Shown here one piece after another: positions 37,496 to 64,000 of a stretch of DNA of 64,000 nucleotides. Under the pieces are notes generated by a model that was not told the DNA's origin, did no database searches, and saw nothing but the letters and a program-made list of their open reading frames with translations. Where the stretch lies: assembly GCA_017311185.1 (NCBI GenBank), contig JAESUZ010000415.1, forward strand, positions 513,501-577,500, given 5' to 3'. How positions within the stretch are numbered: position 1 is the first letter of the stretch; every line of letters begins with the position of its first letter. The stretch is from Proteles cristata cristata (taxonomy: Eukaryota; Chordata; Mammalia; Carnivora; Hyaenidae). Made by a program: the position numbers and the translations under genes.

Positions 37496-38799
37496 AAAAA
37501 ACGATGTCAAAAATACTGCACAATGCTGAGTTGCCTTCTTTTTTGCCTTTCCTTTTCTATTCTTTTTCTCCTTCCAAATCCCCTCCCACATCTTTATCCC
37601 TGGGCCAGTTCCTAATGTTCAAATCATCACATCTCCCAATCAAAATGATTTCCATTTGCACAAGACAGTTTAATGTAAATTGACTTAAATAGTCAAGAGA
37701 ATATCCATTTCTCCTAACCAGTGAGCCCAGAGGAAGGATGGAATTCAAGCATGGTTTGACCCTAAGTTTGCCAGTCATTAATACAGAAGCCTCTGTATCT
37801 CTTTAATTCTTTCAGCTCTGCCCTTTCCTTGTGTGGTCTTCTTTCTCAGGTTGGCTTCCCTCAAGGAAGCAAAATTCTCTTCCATCCACACATTGTACTA
37901 CCCAGAGGAAGAAAGGGAGCCTTTGACCCAGCACCCCACTCAGAAGTCAGATTTCCTCCACCTCTGAACCATTAGCTGAGACCAAGACTGGAATCCAGAA
38001 AGTGTCTGCTATCAAAGAGCCATATGCATCCCAGGGATAATTAGAAAGTGGGAGGGTAGGAAGGCTTCAAGACCCAGATGACGTGCCACCTCCTCCATGA
38101 GATCTCCCTTTTGGTCTCGTCTTCCATCTTTGGAAGAACAGCTCCTCCCTCTGAACTCCCATGACTCCTGATCTGCATTGCTCTGACAGCATTCACCACT
38201 CCATATTCCTCATTTTGGATTTCTCCTGAATCATCTCCACTTGACTCTCCATTATTTTCCACTCTTTTCTGCTCTGCTCTGCACCCCAGCAGATGGACCA
38301 TTTCTCTTTTTTAACCCACTTCCATCGGATTTTCTATTCTACACCACTCCACTAAAATAGCTCCTGCCAAGGCCATGATGCCCTCTGTCTTGCCAAATCC
38401 AGTGACCAGCTCTCGGTTCTCCTCTTGCTCACCCTCTTGGCAGCATGCGACATGGGGACCTCTCTCTCCTTCCAAAGCATTTGCTTCCACTTCCAGATAC
38501 CACATGATTCTGTGTTGTCACATATTTCTCTGACTGTTCTTTTCTCATCTCTTTTGCTGGCAACGCCCCCATCCTACCCCACACCCACCCACCCCTGCTG
38601 TCTCCATGAGAGCTGTGGTTTTGACAGTGGCCACATTCCCCTTCCTACAGCCGCTGCTCCCATGTCATGGCACCTCACCCACTGCTACCACTGTCACCAG
38701 AATCTGGAAACACTGCTCCCTCTGCTTATCCCAGCAGGCCTGGAGGTGGTAAAGGCTTCCCATTATTGCTAGACACTGAATGCTTCCCCATCCCTTGCT

Positions 38800-39030
38800 G
38801 GGTCTCTTAATCTAGCCAACACCTCTGTAGACAGTCCCTTCAGTAACTCTCTTCCATAAATCCTTGGAGGGTGCTGTTCCCTGGTAGGACTCTATCACTC
38901 TGCTTGTTTTCTTATGTCACGTATCTCTCGTATTAACTTACAAGGTCACTAAGAACAAAGTCTGTGTTTAATTTTTCTTTTATCCAAAGTAGTGCTTACT
39001 ATCCAATTGATACCAATAAATGCTGAAATA
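38800..39030 (+). mobile_element. L2 LINE 3' fragment, sense
   Basis: The AAGGTCACTAAGAACAAAGT ... AATAAATGCTGAAATAAA ending resembles the L2 3' end. Sequence 38060-38800 may be an older continuation. Confidence 0.5.
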
Positions 39031-39279
39031 AAATATTCTTTCTTATTAACTACCTTCAACTTAAACAGGAAGTGAAAGCAATAAAAGCATTTAAACACAC
39101 ACACATCTCCCAGGACAGAAGGCAGAAGAATGAAATAATGCTAAATGCTGATTTCATGAGTTTTTGCCTGATTTCTCAAATTCACGATCTATTATAAAAT
39201 CCATATGGAACATCCTTTTTCCTCTCCAGGCCCAGAAATGAAAGATAGTTACTTCTGTTACAATAATAATTGAAGCACA

Positions 39280-39486
39280 GGGCCACCTGGGTGGCTCAGT
39301 CAGTTAAGTCCCTGACTTTGGCTCTGGGCATGGGCTTATGGTTCATGAGTTTGAGCCCCACATTCGGCTCTGAGATGACAGCTCAGAGCTTGGAAACTGC
39401 TTCGGATTCTGTGTCTCCCTGCCCATCCCTCAATCACACATACTTGTTCTGAAAAATGAATAAACATTGAAAGAAAAATTTTAAAA
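39280..39486 (+). mobile_element. CAN-SINE
   Basis: Diverged head GGCCACCTGGGTGGCTCAG; the CT-rich part is shortened and the tail is AATGAATAAACATTGAAAG. Confidence 0.9.
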
Positions 39487-41410
39487 GAGAAATTGAAATA
39501 CAAATAAACTGAGAAGCAAGGAAGCCCCATTGCTGATCAAAAGGAGGATCTAAGAAACACTGGGTACCAGGATTTACATCACACCCTATGCATGAGATAG
39601 GCTTTGGGGAAGAAGCTTCTATGTGGGGTGCCCACTTTTGGGGATCTCCTTCCTACTTTGCTTGTCTCTCTCTCTCTTCCCATTATGAACTACATTACCA
39701 CCCTTTACCTATCAACCCTGATCCCATTGCTCCAATGCCAAGCAGGTAGGAAGAATAAGGATTCGGGACAATAAGGGGAAAGGGAAGGAAGAAAAAAGAA
39801 GCCCCCATCATCCCTCCTCTGGCCCTAATGGCGGTCTTGTTAGCTATTTCCCTAGCCCACAATCTTTGGGCCATTCTCTATTACCTATTATACATTCTCT
39901 TGTCCCCAGAAACTGGACCTAAATATTCTTTTGAAATAAAAAAGATTCTGACTTCAGCCTTCTATGGATCCCAGGGTCCTCCTTTGGTATCTGTGTCTGC
40001 TTTTGCTTTTACAAATGAATCCAAGTATAAAAATAGACACTGTTGTGTACATATGTTGGGAGAGGTCAGTAGAGATGATTACCTTTATTCTATTTCTCAT
40101 ATTTCAAAAATATTTAGAGAGTTTCCAAAAGGATAAACTGGGTGTCCACATGGATGACCAAGCACCCTTGCCTCTCACTCAGTTCCTTGACTTCCTCATC
40201 ACCAATGACCTTTATTCTACACTATCACAAAGCCACCTGCTCCCTGCAACTGTTCTGTGTTTAAGATCATCAGTCAATCATTCTGTCTCTGAGCCACACC
40301 TCCTATCTTTCCAGCCAGCTGGTTCCATCTTTCTTCAATCTCATCAGTACTTCCTCCCTAGGAGTCTCCTTCTAGTCTCTTTTTCCTCCTTATGCCCCTC
40401 TGATTCCGCGGTTCATCATTTGGGTCAGTCTTTCAGAAATATCTTAACTTCCCTTGATCCTATCTTCCTGGCCAAAAAAAAAAAAAAAACCCATTAACTT
40501 GAAACAAACCTCACTTCCCAACTCCTGCATTCTTCTCCAGAACAGCCAAATGCCACTAGAGAAAACCATACATCAGTCAGACAGGTATCTTGGTAAATTC
40601 AAGATCAAGCTCACCAATCTCAAAAGGATCTCAACACTCCCAGCATCAATAAATACTTATAGAGTGGGGAAATATCTATGGAAGTTACTCTGGGAATTCT
40701 GAAATGAACGAACTGCATGCAAGTAGAGAAACAAACAAAGAGACGAAGCTAATAGATGAGGGCAGAAGAGAACAAAATGGGAAGAGTAATTTGGAAGCAA
40801 AAGGAAGAGAGGATTTCAACAAGGCTTGACTGCTATTCCTTCTTGTGAGCAAAACTCTTATTTTTAAGGATTCTTGAGTGGCTGTACAAGAGAGCCTATC
40901 TAGAGCCTCCCTATTGATGACAACACTGTTATGGATGAAGAAGCAAATGGTTCTGGAGATTGCTGGTGTGTGCAGCTGTGTTGGAGAAGGCAGGCTTTTG
41001 TTTCCTCGTCTGGCACAAAGGAATCCTTTCTACCTTCCCCAGGAGGCCATTGGGAGGAAACAGATGGTGTGGGTGGTGCGAAGCAGAATAATTATTTCAA
41101 TAGTAATGACTGCAGGAGGTCAAGGCAAGGCTGAGGCTGTTCTCTATAAGAATCATTGTGACTAAAGGCAATGGCTAGTGGGAATTTTTTTTCTTTGTTT
41201 GCTTTTATTTTTTGATGCTAGACAGCTGGAATGCCAAGGGCTGGTCTGTGCCAAGCCACAAAATGTCTGAAAGCCCAGGACTTCCCCTAGGACAATCCAT
41301 TTTAGCTTAGGGCAAGAGTAAAATCTGTCATAAGATAGTAGTTTAGGAACTTCCTGTTGGTTCACATTTAAAGCAGCTTGTATTTAATTTTCATCTTGCC
41401 ACTAAGAACC

Positions 41411-41482
41411 CAGAGTGAAGGTCAGGAGACCCAGAGACAGGGCACTTTGCTGAGAACTGAACCAGCGACCGGCTGGCTGCCT
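41411..41482 (+). promoter_or_regulatory. PLEKHS1: Candidate PLEKHS1 5' non-coding exon and TATA-like promoter
   Basis: A TATTTAA box at 41381 lies about 30 nt upstream of 41411, and a good donor GTAAGT follows at 41483. The position, 2 kb before the start-codon exon, fits a first exon. This is an inference from motifs only; no conservation was tested. Confidence 0.25.
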
Positions 41483-41814
41483 GTAAGTACTGCTTGATTT
41501 GAACGTCTTAGGTTCTCAGGGGTTCTGGTAATCTGAAATGTTAATTGAGAAAAACTGCTTTTATGGGCTCTTGGTTCATAATTTTCTTGGATTGTATAGT
41601 CGGAAGGACATAGGACCTCTTGGCAACCTCCTCATCAAATCCCAAATGACATGAACATGAACAGGTTATGGACAAGGATAGTGGGTGTAGATTCTCTGGA
41701 ATGGGATCAAAGAGATAAATCTGAAAGGCTTTTTTGTTTGGGGGCAATGACAGGAAATGCAAGCAGAACTATAAAATAAATATTCTTTTATTTGTTTTAT
41801 TTTTATTTGTTTTA

Positions 41815-41869
41815 TTATTTAATTTTATTTTACTTGTAAGAGAGAGAGCATGCACAAGCAGGGGAAGGG

Positions 41870-41905
<36 letters not shown>

Positions 41906-42018
41906 ATCTCAAGCAGGCTCCGTGCCCAACACGGAGCTTGATCTCACAACCCTGGAATCATGGTTTGAGCCGAAATTAAGAGTTGGACGCTCAGCCAACT
42001 GAACCATCCACGCACCCC
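41815..42018 (-). mobile_element. CAN-SINE, minus strand
   Basis: Reversed tail, GA-rich repeat and diverged reversed head CACGCACCCC. Confidence 0.88.
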
Positions 42019-42074
42019 AATTCTTCTTTCTTAAATAGAAGGAGAAGCAAAGTCATTCAGACAGCAACTCTCAA

Positions 42075-42190
42075 GTTAGAGTTCTGGGTCTGTTACTTTT
42101 TAATTATGAGCTCAAAGGCAAATTGCTTAGTCTCTTCTGATAACACTTTGCCCATATGTAAAATGGGTATTATAACCATTGTAAAAGGAG
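42075..42190 (+). repeat. MIR SINE fragment
   Basis: The GCAAATTGCTTAGTCTCTTC and ATGTAAAATGGGTATTATAA core. Confidence 0.6.
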
Positions 42191-42194
42191 TGTA

Positions 42195-42450
42195 AGTTTT
42201 ATAGTATTATATGTAAAAGTATATATGAAATCTGTATGTTTCATATCTAGAAACATGTATGAAAGTGAATGAGATTTCATATATAATGTATAATTTTATT
42301 TCTATAACAGAAGCTTAGGCTTATTTTGCTTATATAAGCAAAATTTATATAATAAGTTTTATATATAATGGATTTCACATATGTATACATATACTAGATT
42401 TCATATATGCTATGAAATACACATATATGTAATTCAATATTTATATACAT
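42195..42450. repeat. AT-rich low-complexity tract
   Basis: A long stretch of TATA/ATAT-rich sequence with repeated TTTCATATAT words and no coding content. Confidence 0.75.
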
Positions 42451-42451
42451 A

Positions 42452-42640
42452 CACACTTGAATCTTGAACAACATGGGGGTTAGAGGTGATAACCCTCCCA
42501 TGCAGTTAAAAATCCATTTATAACTTTTGACTCCCTCAAAAACTTAAGCACAAATAGCCTATTGTTAACCAGAAGCCTTATTGATAACATAGTCGGTTAA
42601 CACATGTTTTGCATGTTATATGTTTTCATATATAATATAC
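42452..42640 (+). mobile_element. DNA-transposon fossil (family not assigned)
   Basis: CTTGAACAACATGGGGGTTA, TAACTTTTGACTCCCTCAAA and AGCCTATTGTTAACCAGAAG follow a known mammalian interspersed element. Confidence 0.65.
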
Positions 42641-43447
42641 AAAATGTGTAGCAAGGGCCCTTTGCCTCCCCCCATTTTACTGGCACTGCCCAGTACTGCC
42701 CTGCTCAATGCTTTCCTCATTATTGAGAGTCTTACTAATTCAAGGTAAGAGGTGATCACCAACGCATCCCTAATTTCAAAGACCTCACCTGCCCTGAGAC
42801 CCTTTACCCTGTAGGACCCGCTTCTCGAAAGGGCCCCACGTTGCTCAAAGGATCGCCAGCAGAGCTGCCCAGGAGAGGGCTCCACCTCTCAGAGGCAGTT
42901 TCACACGTGAGCCCCAGTCCTCAGAGTGAGGCACAGGCAGGCGCCTGCGGCAGTTGAAGAACAGAGCCCCTGCTCTGCAGTTTTCCTCCGGAGAAAGCAA
43001 GTTCCTAGCATGGAGAAGCACTTGTCTTATGCTTCCTCTTGGCTAGAAACGCTTTCTCAGGTGCATTGGATCCACAGCATCCTGCCCTCTTCCCTGTTCT
43101 CGTCTCTCCTCCTTGGTGCTGCCCCGCCCTCAGGGACATTGTTGTCAGAGTCACTTAGGGAGCAGGAGCAGAGAAAGCCCAGGCAGTGTGTCCCTTCAGT
43201 CGCTCTAGCAACACGGCCACGGAACTGTCCACTTGGTGAGCACAAGCTGCTTGGATCTGTCCTTGTAACTTAGGCTCCTATGAGCCTTGGGAGCAGAACG
43301 GGAAGTGGGAGCTGCCCATCTCAGCAGCATTCCTGGGCACCATCCTGATGCTGGAGGTTTGAGTGGTTAATCAGTGACACACACTGTTGCCTGAGGACTA
43401 ACTGACATTTACCTCTTCCTTTTGACAGACACGAACTAAGCGCCATA

Positions 43448-62015
<18,568 letters not shown>

Positions 62016-62184
62016 TAAATACATGCAAATACCTGTGACTTTAGAACCATTTCCAAATTTTCTCATATAAGGTGGTATTTGGAGAGGGATCCAGAATAGG
62101 AGACTGAACGCTGGGGTCCAGGACCTCAGACGCTGCATGAAGTGATGGAAGGAGCTTGCAATGGAATCACATTGGCTCAGGGTT

Positions 62185-62350
62185 TGTGTTTCGTCACCTT
62201 AAGCCAATTTGTGCCTCTTCTTCCTCTTCTGCAAAATTGGGAGTAAGGATGATACAAGCTGTTGGAATATTAAATGTGATTGTATGTGTAACATGTTGCT
62301 TACACATGTGATTAGCACCTAGTAAGTGTTCATAGAGTTACCTTTGCTTT
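62185..62350 (+). repeat. MIR SINE fossil
   Basis: CACCTTAAGCCAATTTGTGC and GATTAGCACCTAGTAAGTGT. Confidence 0.6.
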
Positions 62351-62824
62351 TATTTATTTGATTGGCTGGGGAACATTGTCCAGGTTCACCTTTACACACT
62401 TCAGTCCTCTCATCTCAGAAATCGACCTAGCTGTGCCTTCCTCACAGAGTTACTGTAAGAAGTAAACAAAACATGTGAATGTGTACAAACTATGTATGTT
62501 TTTAAAGGGCTAGCATAGTTCTACCTGTGAGTAGTCTCCATGTGGTAAATTTCTTCCCTAGCCTATGTTTATTTCTTACATGACCTTGGGAAAATCATGT
62601 TCTTCTCTTGGCTTCAGTTTTTTCTCTCTACAGGAATATAGTCAGTTTTCAAACTGTGCTTCTTGGGCCCCTAAGAGACAGGAACTTGAGGAAAGGATAA
62701 ACAACAGGACTATATGTAAGACTTCAATGAGAGCAATCTACATTTATCATTTATCTTTTTTTGATGTTGGCTCTGTTAGCCCTCCTTGAAGAAACATTTC
62801 CTTGTCTTAAAATTCCTAAAAACT

Positions 62825-63046
62825 GGGGTACCTGGGTGGCTCAGTCATTTGGGCATCCAACACTTGATTTTGGCTCAGGTCATGATCCCAGGGTTGTGGG
62901 ATCGAGTCCCATGTTGAGCTCTGTGCTGGGCATGGAGACTGCTTGGGATTCTATTTCTGTCTCCCTCTGCTCCTCTCCCCAGCTTGCACTCTCTTTCTCT
63001 CTGGCTTTAAAAAAAATCCTACTAATAAATAATATTAAATTTTTAA
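62825..63046 (+). mobile_element. CAN-SINE in distal PLEKHS1 intron
   Basis: Head GGGTACCTGGGTGGCTCAG; flanks AAAATTCCTAAAAACTG and AAAATTCCTGAAAACTG are near-identical. Confidence 0.92.
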
Positions 63047-63244
63047 AAATTCCTGAAAACTGCTGTGCTAGGTGATCTCTCAAATTTCTTCTAGCTCTGA
63101 GAGTTTCTCATTATATAGGTCTTATCTCTTCTGCATGATACAATGACCTCATGCTATTCCTATTACCTCAATGGGAGAAGCAGCCAAGGATGAATGAATT
63201 GTCAAAGATACATAAGTAGTTAGTAGTGGAGCAATGACTCATTC

Positions 63245-63560
63245 CTCATTCATTCACTAACTCACCATTTATGAATATCGCCTATATACTGGTACTGAGC
63301 TAAGTCCTAGAGCTATATAAATAGCCTCAGCCTAAGCTTAAGGAGCTCACATAGTATGGATCAAATAGGCATGTTGTGTGCTAGTTATAATATGATGTGT
63401 GCCCTACGATGTGAACAGAGGGCCAATGAAGCAGCAAGAAAGGAGTAAATCTATCTGAGGAAGGTTAGGAAGGTGTCTCAGAGAAGGTAATGTCTGGCTT
63501 GGGTTTCAAAGACCAGGTAGGAGTTTGGCAGAAAAGACATAGATTTCAGGGGCTCAGGCC
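63245..63560 (-). mobile_element. L2-like 3' end, antisense
   Basis: It has TGGTACTGAGCTAAGTCCTA, AAGGAGCTCACATAGTATGG and AAGGTGTCTCAGAGAAGGTA in the antisense L2 order. Confidence 0.55.
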
Positions 63561-64000
63561 AACAATCAGGTAATCATAATATATTTCCACTGCCAAAAAC
63601 CCAGCTGGGGCCAAGTGCCAGATAGAATCTTCTGAATTCTTCCAAAAGTTACCACCAAACAATACCTTGACCCAAAGATCCAGGTATCAGCTCCAAAGCC
63701 TGGGTTTTTGCCTGGATCTAGGAATTCCATCTGGGCACCATTGACTGTAGTTTAAGACTGCCTTTCTAGATGGTGGAATTGCCTGCGTGGGAGGAGACAA
63801 TAGCATTTCTCCTAGACTGAGTCTGCCTGCCCCTTTCTACTGGAGAACAATTAGATGCTATGGAGAAATATGAGGTGTTCACCAAAATGGTTACCTGGAA
63901 GACCAAAAACTTCTACTTTCCCACCCCACCATTCCTGACGATTGTTTATATTAAAATGAATATCCAAAGAATGTTGGGAGAGGGGAGATGTAGAACCAAA

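Larger units (their letters stand above)
28741..41400. other. Intergenic region between CASP7 and PLEKHS1
   Basis: About 12.7 kb without a supported gene. Repeats seen and listed separately: hAT-like fossil (30.6 kb), two copies of the 'GGCTGCTGTAACAAA' repeat (30.8 and 35.7 kb), MIRs (32.4 and 37.1 kb), L2 fragments (34.5-35.6 and 38.8-39.0 kb) and SINEs (33.0, 34.9, 37.3 and 39.3 kb). The stretch 31.79-32.11 kb looks unique and holds several TAATTGCA and TGTTTAC-like motifs. 28.8-30.5 kb and 39.5-41.3 kb show nothing I can name. Confidence 0.75.

Noticed and set aside
39828..40702. Overlapping open frames of 80-177 codons between CASP7 and PLEKHS1
   Set aside because: Ser/Leu/Phe-rich translations with no recognisable domain, no splice logic, and AT-rich or repeat-adjacent sequence.
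41652..41663. Two adjacent TGAACA words upstream of PLEKHS1, recalling the human PLEKHS1 promoter mutation hotspot with a TGAACA hairpin loop
   Set aside because: The flanks do not form a stem around either copy, and alignment to the human site could not be made; probably coincidence.

Overview
This is a mammalian, intron-rich nuclear window. The many tRNA-headed SINEs of the CAN-SINE class, with the long CT-rich tail and AAATAAATAAAACATT end, point to a carnivore and most probably a felid. Only two protein-coding genes can be supported. Both lie on the + strand in the order CASP7 then PLEKHS1, which is also the human 10q25.3 order. Every other open frame I examined is short, lies in repeats or introns, or is a shadow.

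Region 1 (1-28.7 kb) is CASP7, the executioner caspase-7 gene. Six coding exons (3129-3238, 20367-20503, 21165-21293, 22463-22638, 23492-23621, 27137-27360) join in phase into a 301-codon frame. It keeps His144, Cys186, the activation sites Asp23, Asp198 and Asp206, and the Lys38-41 exosite. The stop comes two codons earlier than in the human protein. Non-coding first exons and the promoter are expected left of the window. The 3'UTR probably runs to an ATTAAA signal at 28713.

Region 2 (28.7-41.4 kb) is intergenic. It holds fossil repeats (L2, MIR, hAT-type elements, and an old 'GGCTGCTGTAACAAA' repeat) and several SINEs.

Region 3 (about 41.4 kb to the right edge) is PLEKHS1, a PH-domain adaptor-like protein. 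Eleven coding exons are visible (43448-61946) and give 396 in-phase codons; the last exon or exons lie beyond 64000. Its first coding intron is very large because of an antisense L1 fossil (45.2-49.0 kb) riddled with SINEs. The protein has an N-terminal PH domain followed by a low-complexity tail with YxxP and YxxM motifs.

I found no new multi-gene system. The most useful observations are fine-scale: the shortened CASP7 C terminus, a strong in-phase alternative acceptor that would insert 63 residues into the PLEKHS1 PH domain, a weak GTTGGC donor with a readable retained-intron end, a homeodomain/FOX/GATA motif cluster in CASP7 intron 2, a CTCF-like site, and nested SINE insertions with clear target-site duplications. 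Repeat family names and boundaries are from memory of consensus sequences and are approximate.
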